From NCBI RefSeq assembly GCF_949987515.2, contig NC_082690.1:102856400-102920399 (forward strand): a stretch of DNA of 64,000 nucleotides. The letters run 5' to 3'. Under the pieces are notes generated by a model. The model was not told where the DNA came from. It did not search any database and worked only from the letters and a program-made list of their open reading frames with translations. Origin of the DNA: Delphinus delphis. Its lineage: Eukaryota; Chordata; Mammalia; Artiodactyla; Delphinidae. Numbering within the stretch: position 1 is the stretch's first letter; each line of letters starts with the position of its first letter. Position numbers and translations under genes: made by a program. This document shows positions 1 through 13,046 of the stretch, piece by piece.

Positions 1-1960
1 CACAGACCAGTGCTCGGGGACAGTGACACTTCCCAAGACGTGCCCAGCCCCAACTCTCCCTGCCTCCCACCTGCCCCCAGAGAAGTTGCTCCAAGCTCCC
101 TTCCCACCCCTGCTGAAAGATGGCTTGACTCCCTAAACCACCATCCCTCTCTACGCTCCCTTCCAGAAGGCTCCATCATGTGGGAGTGTAATAGTGATGA
201 CGGGCAGTAGCTCTTCTCAGCCCTGATGCCCTGCAGCCCGGGCCAGCCATGCCCACCGTCGGCACCGTCTCCACCTCCGCCACCACCCCCAGCCCAGGGA
301 CTAAATGAGCAACAGGGGAAGCAAACTTTAGGGACGCCTAGCTTCTAGCACCTGTGAGTTAGGGCAGGGAACTGCCTCTTACTGAGGCCTCAGTGTCCTC
401 AGCAGCTAAATCGGATGGTTGGTCTCCATCCTACTGCCTTCTCTGAGGACAAATTAAAAGGGCTTTGCAAGCTGCAAAACACGAAACAATCAGTGGGGAA
501 CGTTACTGTTAAACAGCAAAGTCACCACCATCCCCAGATCGCCCGTGCAAAGCTGAGTGAGCTGGAGAGGACGAGGCCCAGCCCCGTCTCTATTCCCCGG
601 CAGCCAGGGCTGGAGCGCCCCTGAGCTGGCCATTGTCTGGAGGCTGGAAGGTACAGAGAGTGGCAGGTCGGACAAGAAAAATCCTGGGGGACAGGACGGG
701 ATGTGGAGGTACCGAAGGACAGGTCTGCCTTAGAGCACCAGGAAAGCACTGAGGGAGATTGGTGGGCATTCTCACAAAGTAGAAGAAAAAATCAAGACCC
801 ACGCAAGAGCCCAATCCCTGAAACCAGTAGGTTATCTATCCCGTAAGAAACTCAGGACTCTGCCCAGATGGCCAAGGCTCTGCAGTGTGGCACAGAGGCA
901 AAGGCCCTGACCCCCGTTCTCAGCCCAGATCTACCGTTCACTCCTCCAGAAATCCACCCACCCCTCCAGCCCTCAGCGTCCATGTCTGTAAAAGAAGCCC
1001 TAGCCTCCTCTGTGTGTCTGTGTGTGTGTCTGTGTGTGTGTCTGTGTGTCTGTGTGTTTCTTCCAGGCAGCTGACCCTTCATGTCCCTGGTCTCAGCAGG
1101 GCTACCCCAAGGAAGACCACTCAAATGACACCTGAAGAGTCTGCGTGCTCCCCAGCCCGCCCCCTGCAAGCAGGAGGTTGGCTCTCCCCCGCTCTTGCCC
1201 CACTGCCCTCCGTCTGCCAAGCTCAACCAGCTGCTGGCCACCAACCACTAGGGACTGGAAACTGCTGCTGAAGCTGCCCTCTCTGGGAAGGGGCCTCAAA
1301 CAATATGCGGGCTGGCAGCAGATACCCAGCCAGGGAGGAGAAGAGCCAGGTGAGGACACTAGGGAGTGTTCTTGTGGCTCCAAGGGACACCCTGCAGCTG
1401 GGTGGAAAACCAGGGAACTGCACCACAGCCGGCTTCCAAGGAAGCCAGCTCCAGAGGCCTGCCCTCCTGAGCCCGTCCTCTGGGGCGCAGGCCTACCCTG
1501 GGCAGGAAATCCCAGGCTTCCACTGCACGTTTCTGAGGGCACCAGAGGAAAGGGGGTGCAGGTCGACAATTCCCACCCCCACCCTGTGCAACAGTGTGTA
1601 CGTGTGAGCTACGACTTGTGAGACCATCGCCAGGATCGCATGGGGAGAGCGACAGAGGCTGACGCCCTTGGTGAGGGGTGAAGGGAGCGGTGTCCCGCCA
1701 GCTCAGAAGGAAGAGGAGAGGCCGTCTATCAACGATTTGCCCCAGACATGCAGGCAGCAGCAGTCCTGCACAGGCCCGAGAGGGGACTCCGGGAGGGGAC
1801 GGCAGCCAGCAGCTCCCTCGGTCTCTCGTGACGAGAAGGGATGAGAAGCAAGCAAGCAGCACGGCTCTCAGAGACCCTCCCTCCTCCGGAGCATCCCTGG
1901 GGCCGGGGACGGGCCAGGATCTCCCCCCAGCACCCCGAACTCTCCCGGTCCCGCACTCAC
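1..1960 (-). other. NRXN2: start of NRXN2 intron after EGF-C exon
   Basis: This is intron sequence downstream of exon 17. It has no recognisable exon and no CpG-rich stretch or beta-type leader, so the beta promoter is probably further along. It contains a TG-type microsatellite at 1011-1057; 350-420 may be a degraded MIR. Confidence 0.8.
1011..1057. repeat. imperfect (TG)n microsatellite
   Basis: TGTGTGTC-type units on the plus strand. Unlike the other dinucleotide repeats here, it puts CA, not UG, into the NRXN2 transcript. Confidence 0.9.
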
Positions 1961-2080
1961 GGTCGTTGCAGACGGGGCCTCCGTAGGAGGTCATGGTGCA
2001 GTCGCAGGTGAAGCCATCCCACTGCTGTAGGCAGACGCCCTGGTTGGCACAAGACTCTTCGGTGCAGGTGGTGCTGGGGC
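1961..2080 (-). CDS. NRXN2: NRXN2 exon 17: EGF-C
   Basis: The exon encodes residues 1093-1132, [10 protein letters not shown] to GGPVCND, a six-cysteine EGF domain that ends in a split proline codon. It is the last alpha-specific exon: in neurexin genes the beta promoter and beta-specific exon follow it, and LNS6 comes next. Acceptor TTCCAG, donor GTGAGT. Confidence 0.97.
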
Positions 2081-5000
2081 CTGGAAGAAGCAGGAGGAAG
2101 GAACACCCCCAGCTCAGCCAAGCCCCCTCTAGCCTCAGGAGGTATGGAAGCTTCGGGGCCAGGCCGAGAGATCTTGCCCTCCGTTCTGCTGGGCAGAAAG
2201 GGCCAAGAACTGATGGGGGTGGGAGGGGGATGGAGGGGAGCTCAAGGACTTCTAGTCTTGGCCTGGAACTGTGATAAGTGGCCGGGGTGGGAGGCAACAG
2301 GGAGGGCAAGTGACCCCCCTGACTCCCCCATACTCTGCCCCAGAGTGGCAGCTCCTGTGAGGCCTGAGAAGGCCACCCAGCGGCCCTGGTCTGCCTCTAC
2401 CGCTGGCCCCCCTGCAGCGTGCAGAGTCACACCCGACTTCCGTGCCCCACACTCACCGTCACAGCCCCTCTCCACCTGCCCGATGCGGTGCAGGGCGTCA
2501 GCGATGAGGTCGGGGAGGCGCCCGTTGAGGTCCACCGAGGCCAGGCAGCCCTGAAAGCCATCCCGGGAGGCCACCAGTTTGGGCAGGTTGTGGAACATAT
2601 TCTTGCTGAGACCGCCAATGTACAACTCCCCTGCAAAGGGAGTGGGATCAAAACCTCGGCATCCCGCTCCCCAGGTCCCCGTTGCCCTCCCAGGACATCG
2701 GCACCCAGCTGTCAGGTCATGCAGCCCCACAGTGTCCCATCCCGGACTCCAGTTTCCTCTCAGAGATGCAGCAGCCCGCAGATGCCCACCCTCCACTCTT
2801 CTTTCTTCCTTCTCCACTTTGCCATCTGTCTGCTCCCCTCCCAGAGAAGCCCAGATGCCCGGGAAAGGGGGGGCACCTGGAGGAACCTGCTCCGTGCTCT
2901 CTCCCACACATCTGATTCCAGTTCCGGCCTGTAATCAGGGCCTTTCATAGATGTGCAGCCCGATCCCCTCCACCCCCACTCCCTCCCTTCCGAAGTCTCC
3001 CATCCGCAGAACTCCTTCAGGCCTCTGCCAGCCTCTCCCGGCTCTGAGTTGTCTCCTGGGGGTTCTAAGCCCAGCACCTTCCAACAACAACTAGGGCTTG
3101 GCCTGGGGACTCTGGGTGACACGGGGAAGTTCTCCTCAGGGACACATCAATGCCTGGCCACATAGACCCTAACTCCCTGGAAATCATAGCTGGCCCCCAG
3201 CAGAGCTCCAACAAGACATGAGTCAACCCTGCTGCCCTTGCCCTGCACTCAGTGCAATGCAAGACCAGCCCAGACCACCCCTGGTTTGCTGCCACTGAGG
3301 ATTATCCAAGACACATCGCCCCCTTCTGGCATCAGGGAGAATTGACAGCACTGTGCCATTCGTCGGGCCCTGGATCTGACCAAGCTTCTGGTTCCAACTC
3401 TGCAGCCGGCTCACTTTGTGACCTTGGGCAAACCATGTAGCCTCTTGAAGCTTCCATTTCTGTCTCTCCAAGAGGGGGATGAATAGTCTCTAAGGGCCCT
3501 CCCCCAGCTCGGACAGTCCCAGTCGCACTGACACCAGGGGTCCCTAAGGGACTGAGGGCTGCTTTGGGCATGTAAGGGTCGCTCACGTTACCCCGGTGGG
3601 CTCTGGAAAAGCCGCAGGCCTTGTCCTCACTCCTGTGCCAGAACCCCGGTCTCTAAGCTCATCCTCTTCACTCCTCTCTCACCCACTCATTCTGGGGGCA
3701 GGCAATGACTTTCATTAGCTACTGAAGACACCCTGGGGAATGTAAGTCCCTGGTATGACGCTGAGCCCACCAGGGAGGCTCTGAGTCCAAAAAAGTTCCC
3801 AGACCTAGTCCAGCCAATGCCCAAGGGCTATGACCAGGGCAGCATGTGGGGACCCAGTTATTGCCCCTCCTTCCTCCCCACATCACTGCCCCCTCCTGCC
3901 CCAGCAGGGAGGCATCTGCCAGGACACTATTCTCTCTCCAGCCCCCAACCAAGGCAGACTTCTCAACCCTGGAGGGCCAAGAGGTCTTCAGAAGGTGCAG
4001 CTGCCTACTCCTAGCTCTAGAGTGAGGCCACCAGGCTCCCCGTGAGACAGACACAACCTGCAACCAGGCTTTCAGTGTTGGGAGGGCAGCCTCGCAGGGG
4101 AGCTGAGCAGAACTTTGACGGGAAGATGTCAGGCTGGACACAGTGGAGAACAGGAAAGAGGGAGGGAAACCATGGGTGGGGGCAGGGGGAGAATCACGCG
4201 CGTGAAAGAGCATCCCAGGTCAGGGGTGATCTTGCTGGGGCCGAGGGGGCATCTGGGGTAGGGCCAGGCCTTCTGCAGAGGCCCCAGGCCCCACCTTTGA
4301 GATCGAGGTTTCGGGCGCCATTGGAGTGCTGAGTGACAGTGCGGGAGTCGATCTGGAGCGTGTGCACGTTGCCGGGGTCCCTGGACACCACCACGTTGTG
4401 CCACTGGTTGTCATTGACTGGTTTGTCAGAGTTCCCCTTCATCAAGGACGGGCCATTCCCCAGGTCAAACACGTAGTGGATGTACCTGCCCCACAGTAGG
4501 GAGGAGACACTGGGTCAAGGTGGGGGCCGATGCTGGGAAGGCGGGGAAAGGAGGAGCTATAGCTGCGGTGGGGCTGGGAGCTGTAAGCAGAAGGGGTGGA
4601 GAGGGAGACCTCATAGTGGAGGGACCCAAGCCAACAACACGAGGACTCTGGTGTGAGGTCCCGTCATGGGTGGATGCGGGCAGGGAAGGCCACAGAGGAC
4701 CTGGCTCCAGGGGCAGGCTCAGAAGAGAAGCTGGTGGGGGGAGATATCTGTGAGGGCAGCAGGGTCCTCTGGGGGCAGGGACAGAGCTGCTCTAGGGCGG
4801 GGACCTCTCAGGCAAGAGAGGCCAGAGGGACACAGCCCTGTCTTCTGCCTGAGCCAGGACAGCGAATAGAGGACAGATATGACTGGGAAATCCCTGGCAA
4901 GGAAGTAATGGGGGCGGGGGTGTCACCAGGGTGGAGGACAGGGTGCTGCTTCTCCATCTTGGCTAGTGGGGGGCGGACCTGAACCTTGACCTGTGGTCTG

Positions 5001-8000
5001 GGGGATTGGACATCTCAGCCAGTGGCTGGGGGAGCTGCATCTTGGTCATGGCGGGTGGGGGGGAACCACGTCCTTGACAGCGGTGTAGTGCCCAGCACCT
5101 CACCCCTTGACCAGCTCGATGACAATGAAGTCGTTGCCATTGCCCGAGTTGAACAGGAGGAGCCCGTCGGGGGCTGTAGTCTTGAACTGGAAGAAGAGGT
5201 GCATGGAGGCGTAGGCTTGGAGCGTGGCGAGTGCCAGGTAACTGCTGCGACTCTTGAAGGTGACGGGGTCAGCCACGATGGCACGCAGGCCAAAGCGAGC
5301 ATTGAGCTCACAGTAGGTGATGTCGCCGTCCTTGCACTGGTCCATGTAGGGCTGGCCATTGAACACCAGCCCGCTCAGGTGCCCGATGAAGTTGGAGGGC
5401 ACCACAGAGATGAAACGCCGCTCCGTCATGATGCCTGTCTCAATGTTGTGGAACTCCAGCCGCGTGTGAGCTCCTGCCATCTGTCCTGCTCGGGACAGGA
5501 GACAGAGATGGGGACGTGGTTTTGGAGCCCAGATCGTAGGATCATTGGGTCCCCAGGAGCCTCCCCTCCACTCAAGGGCCACATGGGAGAGACACTGGCA
5601 AACCCTCACAGGTGGGTGCTGGCAGCAAGCACGGCTCCTGGGTCTGGGGGAGTTGCGGGACTCTTTAGGCCAGGGCCGACAGGCTTGCGGGGCAAAGCTG
5701 CCTGCGGGGAGTTGAAATGGTCCCTGGGGTCCAGGAGCCCATGATATACCAACGGCACTGGCAGCTTGCCAGAATGCTGCCCCAGGTAGTGGTCACCAAG
5801 AATGGGGCCGCAGACCACCTACCCTCCACGGTCACGTTGTCCACTGACAGCTGCAGGCTCTTGCCACGCCGCACCACCCTCACCGTGTGCCACTCATTGT
5901 CATTGAGCTTGTGCCCCGCAAAGAGCGTCTCGGGGCCTTTACCTGCGGCACCAAGGGGGGAGTGAGCATGGTACCTCCACCCGCTCGCATTTGGCTTCAT
6001 GTACCACCCTGGGCACACAGAGCCTCACCACTGCACGCACCTATGCACACAGGTACACACACCCACACACACAGAGCTTTACACACCCAGTCATAAACAC
6101 AGACATGCTCAGTCTTGCCACACTTCGCGCAACATCCAAGGGTGCTGTTCGAAAAGAATACGGCGTGAATGGCGCGGTGCCTCTGGAGCTGTGCCCTGAG
6201 ACTCTGCACGCAGAGACTCACACCTGCACCAACATACTCCTCCCCACATCTCCTAAGGACCTTCAGTCGTCAGTGTGTGTAGCCAGCAGCTAAAGTCCCA
6301 GCATATGTACATAGGCCTAAAACTTCCAAAACTACTGAGCCTTACCACGCACCCAAATGTGAATGTGCACCCACAGACTCACTGCTGGCAGTGAAAACAC
6401 ACAGACACACAGCTCCCCCATCCAGAGGAACCCAACGTGACCTTTCTGCACATGCCTAGTTAATTCCACACACCCAGACACGCAATCATATACACAGCAC
6501 ATCCAGCCTGGCCAGAGAGCAGAATGTTTCTTAGGAATTAGGGCCATTTATTCAGGACCTGGATTAACCACTCCCAAGACTAAAAACGTGTAGCTTTAGA
6601 ATGGTGCTGCAGTCCATTTGCAGCACCCCCAGGTTACACCTGGGCCCCCCAGTGCTATTGCCAGCAGGGACAGGGTTCACCATGCATGCGCACACACGTG
6701 CCAAACACACACCAGAGCCACGGTACGTACACACCCTCTCTGCCTGTGGCTGCCACGTCCCTGTGCTCTTACATGACCTCAGGGCACACCATGCAGACAC
6801 TCTCAGAGACAGAGCATTGAATCCAGGCACACTGGGGTGCTCAGAATTGTCCACACCCGCTCTCCATCTCACCCCTGCTGCGAGCCTCACTGTCACCTCT
6901 GAGAGAGCCCCCCTTTGGCAGAATCTCGCCCCCCACCCCAAACAGGGGCTGTGGGGGTTGAGCTTTGAAGCCCTGGCCAAGCTCACCTCCTGCTCGCCTC
7001 CGCCCTCATCTTCTTTCCTGTGTGCCCCGCCCTCCCCCTTGTGGCCACCTCTGGAGGTGCAGCAGGATGTCCCAGCCCCTCTCCGGCTCCCTCCAGCCAT
7101 CCTGCTGTAGGTGCCACCAGGCCTTTGCCCCACCCCCCAGAGGATGTGAGGTGACTTGAAGTTTCTGGGCCTTCCTTCTCCCGGTCCCGGTGAACATGCT
7201 GACCCGGACCCTCCACCAGCTGCCCCTGGGTCAGCTTCCTTGGGCTCATTCTGCCCTCCACGACCGTACCACCCTCACCCCCACCACTCCAGCTCCCCTC
7301 TCCACACCCACTGCCCAAGCCCCACACAAGCTATCCATGAAACCTTCTCCTCCCCCACCATCCCTCCCCAAATCCCAGAGTCCAGAATCCCAGGCCCCCT
7401 GGGGCTCTGCAGAAGAAGAGGGAAGCCACTTACTGGGTGCGCAGCCGACGCGCAGGCAGTCTGGGGGGGCCATGGGGCGGGCAGAGGGGGAGGGGAGACA
7501 AAAAGGCAGAACAAGTTTTTTTTGTTTGTTTTTTTTTTTTTACATCCTTCACAGGGAGGGGTATCTGCGGGCAGGGGTTCCCCCCAGGGCCACTTTCTGG
7601 GGACCACGCGTGCTCAGGTGCCTTCTCCCCTTCCTCAGTTGGACCCCTCTCCCTCCTTCCCCCAAGAGGGCTCCAACCCTCCCCAGAGCTGGGAGGCGGG
7701 GCAGCCAGGTGATGGGAAGAAGGTTTACATCTCCCTTCTTAGAGGGGCCCAGGCCTCTCATGTCTGAGGGAGATGGGCACCTTGGGAATCCCAGTCGTAC
7801 AGGGGATCAGTGAGGGGGACTGAGGGTTTGACCAACCCGACATCTCCCCACCTCTGAGAGGGAGATGGGCGGGGAGGGCCAGAGCCCCTGCACCCCCTGC
7901 TCTGGGACAACTCCCTGCTCAGAGCCCAGGCTGTGACACATCACCCCGTGCCCTCTGGGCTCTGAGCTAAACGGAGGAGTCTGCCCCAGGGCCCCCTTCC

Positions 8001-11000
8001 CGTGGCCACACACCTCCCAAAGTCCCAGGGGGCTAGCACCACCCCTACAGGAACCTTCTTGCTACCCTTCCTAACCTGGAGGATGCCAGGCTGTCCTTGG
8101 GGACCAGGGTGGTCCTTCACCCTGAAGAGGAACTAGTATTAATCCGTTTTCCTAGGGGAGGGCCAGGGGCTCACAGATGAAGACACCGAGGCCCCCAGTG
8201 TATTACTCCTGAGGACTTCGGGGACAAGAAGTTACCATAGGCAAAGTCTCCTGCCCCTTCCCCAGCCCCAGCATTCCTATCCGGCAACTCCAGGCTCGGA
8301 GGGCCCCATGGGCTCCGAAAGCACACTGTCTACACAGAGCTGCAGCCCGGAGCCCCAGGGCCTCTGGCCACACCCCTGGTGGGATACATTACCCACCCCA
8401 TGTGAGTCAGCCAGCCTTGCCGAGGAAATAGAGCACTAGCGTCCTGTGAAACTGGGGCTTAGGGCCCTTTGGACGCCTGTCCTGCTCCATCAGACCCAGA
8501 CAGCTTGGGGCTGCAGAAGGTCCTGCAGGAAGAGGCAGAAACGCTGGGTCCAAATCTCATCATGTGACTGCGGGCAAATCTCTTCTCTCCCTGTGAGCTG
8601 AGGGGCTTGAACAAGAGGATCCTAAGCTGGGAGAAAGAAAAGGTGTCCACTGGGCTGGCCCTTGCCTCTCAGACAGGGGCAAGTTCCAGGCCTCTGTTAA
8701 CAGCAATATCCTGCCATCCCGTGGCTCCTCCCGGAACAGGCTCTGCCCACAAGGCCCAGGAGGCAAAGAGGGGTGGGGGAACCTGGCATCCCCTGGGCCC
8801 TGAAGGTTCCTGCAGCGGAGGTGAAAGATTCCCCTGTGGCTCTGGGGGCATGGGCCCCTCGGGCAGTACAGCTGAGCCCCACACGCGTTGTCAACCACAG
8901 CAGAAGAGTGGGGGGAGCAGCCGGGACCTTGAGCCACAGGCTGGCACCAAGGGAGAGGCAGAGGGAGGTCAAGGGGCAGATACAGGGGCAAGTCGGAAGT
9001 CATAGGGAGAGGAAGGAAGTGGAGAGGATGCGGAGAGAAAAGAGGAAGAAAGGGCGAGCAGAGGGAAGGAGGAGCTGGACAGAGCGGGAAGGGGAGGATG
9101 TCTGGGTGAGGGCAGGGGTGCCAGGCCTGGAGTCAGGTCACGGGGGCTCTCTCAGGGCCAGCAGAGTCTTCACCAATGAAGGGTACAAAAAAGAAAAAAG
9201 GGGGCTGGAAAGGCAGGCCGATCCCCTGTTGGAGAAGAGGTCTAGAGAGGAGCACAGTTCTTCCCCTCCCCAGCAGGGGAGCACCAGGAAGGGGGGGGTC
9301 CATCTGTCCAGAGAAGAGGTGTCAGCTCCAGGCCCACCCCCTTGCAGTGACCCCACCCGCAGGAGCCACTACTCCAGTGGGGCTTGAGAGGAGCAAACTC
9401 CCCTTGAAGATGGGCCCCCAGGAAGCAGGCAGCACCATCCCAGGGGAAAGCCAGGAACTGTGAGTAAGTGGGAGAAACTGCCCTCTGGTGCCCACACCCA
9501 CGCAGAGTGCAGCTCAGGGAGCTTTAACTGCTGATCTGTTGACTAGAAACCTACGCCTCACGTTCGGCAAGCGGACAGAAGCGATTGGTTTGCAGAGACC
9601 CACCAAGGTCCTGGCAGGACATGGAGACCAGGGTGATGGTATGAATGTGTGATAAGACTGGTGGGAAAAAGTCATCTGCATGGAAAGGAGCTCAGGAAAA
9701 GAAGCCAGGCTTCTCTTTCTGTGACCCACCTGCCCCCCACCCAGGCCCCAAGGACTGGAGGTGGGGGAGAGAGAACAGAGGCTCCAATGCAAGGAGCCTC
9801 CGGAGCCCGCTGGCTGGAGTCTTGGAGGTGATACCGCAGAGTGGCAGCATGCACTCCGGCGCAGCCCTCCTTCACAGCCATCTCCCCAGCAGCCCAGCCT
9901 CAGAAGGAGCTCAAGACCTACTGAACAGCGCCCCCATGGGAACAAGGCACCGTCTCACGGTCCCAGAGATTAAAGGGCTTTGGAACGTAATGTGCATTTA
10001 GCCTGGCTTACAACACAAATGAGAGTCAGGCTTGCTCTGTACAGCTTGAGAGGGCAGAACTAGGTCCACAAGTAGGAATTTCAGAAAGGGAAGCTTCCAC
10101 CAGGGAAGAACCACCCAGAGATTAGAATCACTGAGGTGGCCATCTCAGAGATGGGATGCTCCTGACACGGGAGGCATCTGAACAGAGGTGGAGAGCCTCC
10201 CATTGGTGGGGGAAGGCACAGAGGATGCACCCACGGGGGCGGGCTGAACGAGGTGCCTTCTGAGGGCCCCTCCAGCTTGGAGATTCTTCAGTTACAATGC
10301 GCCGTTCATGTCATCCTCACTAGGAACTGGGATTGCCAAAGGGCACACCTAGAGAAAGGCAACTCCAGGGGGGTGATGAGGGACAGGCCAGGCTGGGCAC
10401 TGGCCCCAGAGGCCACGCCCAAGGTAGAAGGAACCCAGGAACCCAGGTCACACTGGAACAGGGTGAAGAATCCAGGGACTCTACGGTCCTCTAAGGACAG
10501 AGACCAATCACCCTGCTCAGGGCCCGTAGACAGCAGAGCTCCGGGAACTGGCTCAGCGTTGGCGTACGTGGTGGAGGCCGGGGCCGGGGCAGGAGGCACA
10601 ACCGGCTTCTCTGGCACCTCTGCCTGGTTGGAGGCAGCAGCCTCAGGCCTTCTCGGCCCTCTCCAGCCCAGCAAACACCCAGGCGCCTGAGGCTGGCACT
10701 GAGCTCCTCCTCCCACCATATGGCCAGGGGCAGCTCCGCTCTCTTCAGGACGAAGTCTGCGTCATTCCAGTGAGCCCCTGACATGCTGCACAGCTGCCTG
10801 TGGGAGCGTGGCTTCCCTCACTACAGGATGGGACCACGAGGCCAAAGACGAAGCCCGCCGGGCTCCTCTCCATCCTCCAGCAGCAAGTCCAGACCAGGAC
10901 CGGGGCCTCGGTGGAGCAGGCCCTGGGTAGCAAGCAGGATGGGGATCAGAATGGGGCTCCTGAGGTGGGGCCAGCTTGGGTCATGCAATGTGGAAGCAAG

Positions 11001-12993
11001 TCCCAGGCCTGGCTCTAAGCTTAGGTCCGTGTCCCAGTACGATTTCCCTTCCAGTCGGCTGGGTCTGTCTTTATGTGTGTGGCTTGCATCTATATAACGT
11101 CTTCACTTCCACTATTCCATTTGAGCCTCAAAACCACCACAGAAAGGAGGCAGAGTGAGGATCCGTATCCTCACTTTACAGACAAAAAAACAGAGGCTCA
11201 GAGAGGGGAAATGACTTACCCAGCAGTCTAGGAGACCAGGGCTAGAACCCAGATCTTCTGGCCCCAGGCCCAGTGCTCTTCCCATCATAGCCTGAGGCTG
11301 GTGGCTGGGTGTGGACCACCTGTGTGCTTCACACAGAGGTCACACGCCTCCCTGTACACACATCACTTGGTGTCTGTGGACAGATGTGTCTGCAACAAGC
11401 ATTTGGTCACGGCTTGTCATGAGCCGTTAGAAATGGCATCTCTGTGGATGGAGGCGGGCACAGCAGGCAGCGAGAGATGTGTGAGGACTGTCCTGCTGGC
11501 CACCTTGTTCCTTAACTTCTAAATACTTATGTGGCACAGACAGAAAAGCATATCCATGGGAAGGAGAGGGTAGATCCTGAGGGTGAAAGGTCCCGAGGGT
11601 CCCCCAGAGGGCACTGTCCTGGCCAAGGCTGCTGCCTCCTGTCGAACCTGAAGGAACCCACGCTTCTTCACAGGGAAACTAAGACAGTCCAAATGAGGAA
11701 GAAGCATCTGCTTTCCCTGCAAATAGAAGGCCCCAGATTCCCCCTGCAGTGTTCCCACCAAGTACAGAGCCACGTGCTTACCACACCGAGAACACATGCC
11801 AGGGTGAAGGGGTACCTCACCCTGGGTACACAAACCTGGGCAAGTCTGAGAACCGCAGGGCCACGCACGGGGTCCTGGGCTGGCGCCTTCCTCCTGTGAC
11901 CGTTTCAGGGGTGCCAGAGGCCGCTGTACAGACCCGTGGAGCGCTGGCCAAAGGGTGTCTCCTATCCCGCTTCCCACTGCCACCCACCCCCCACCCACTC
12001 TGTAGGCTGTGATTGCGGTCAGAAGCTGAGCTTCAGGGAACCCTAAAGTCCCCCACCTCCGGGGCCCTGGCCGCCTGCACACCTCCCCACCTCCAGCCCC
12101 CACCTCACTCGGCAAATCTTTGTCCTAGGAGTACAAAGGCCAGGTGGCCAAAAGGGGAAAGGACACAGTATAAATTTATTAGCGAGGTAATGGGTCCCCA
12201 AAAGGCCACAGTCTGTCCCCCAAATGCCCTGGAGACCAATGTTAAGATAGACTCCAGATAAATATTTAAAGCTCAAAGCTCCGTGTTCTCTCCAGTTGAG
12301 CATTCTAACCTGCTCAGTAGAGCCCAAGTTCTCCTCCAGGCCCAGGACACAAGAAGCAACCCCAGGGGCCTGAACTTCCCACATGACAGGCCCTTGGGTG
12401 CTACACTTCTATACGCTCAAAGGCTAGCCTGAAAGGGACAGATGTGACCCCAGCCTGGGCAGCTTAGGCCCTCTAGCTTCCAGGGTTCCCCTGACTGAAA
12501 GCTCCATGATGGTGGGACCTCACCTTAGTCACTACTGTAGCCCCAGGTTCAGAACACACTGGCACTAAGAAGGTGTCCCATAAATGTCAGCTGAATGAGT
12601 AGCCCTGCTGTTTTCCTTCTGACCCTGCCCACAAGAGCTGAAGCCTACGGAGAGTCCAACAGGTCTCACGGTCCCACCACATGGATGCCCCAGGGACTGC
12701 CAGGTGAAGTGGAGCTGTGCCTCCTCTGGGCAGGGGCAGAGGCATCGAGCCTTCAGGTGGCAAGGGCCCCTGATGTCCCTCCACCCCCCAGCTCTGTCAG
12801 AGGCAATGAGGAAAGCACCAAACCTCGGGGCAAATGGCCTGCGTTTGAGTCTGGGGTCTTCCCTGACCATCACTATAGCTTTGTGATGCTGGACAGGTCA
12901 GTAGATGGATTTCACAATCTATAAAACAGGGGCAGCTATGGGGACTCACATGTGAAAGCAGACAAGGGGAAGATGACATGTCCCCTTGTGCAT

Positions 12994-13046
<53 letters not shown>

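Noticed and set aside
1..1960. Possible beta-neurexin promoter and first exon in the left-hand intron
   Set aside because: No CpG-rich stretch and no histidine-rich or signal-peptide-like beta leader seen; the beta start is presumably beyond the window.
1359..2309. 316-aa minus-strand open frame taken as one exon
   Set aside because: Only residues from 2080 to 1961 are neurexin EGF-C; the rest reads through both splice sites into intron.
4986..5744. 252-aa plus-strand open frame
   Set aside because: Antisense of NRXN2 exon 14.
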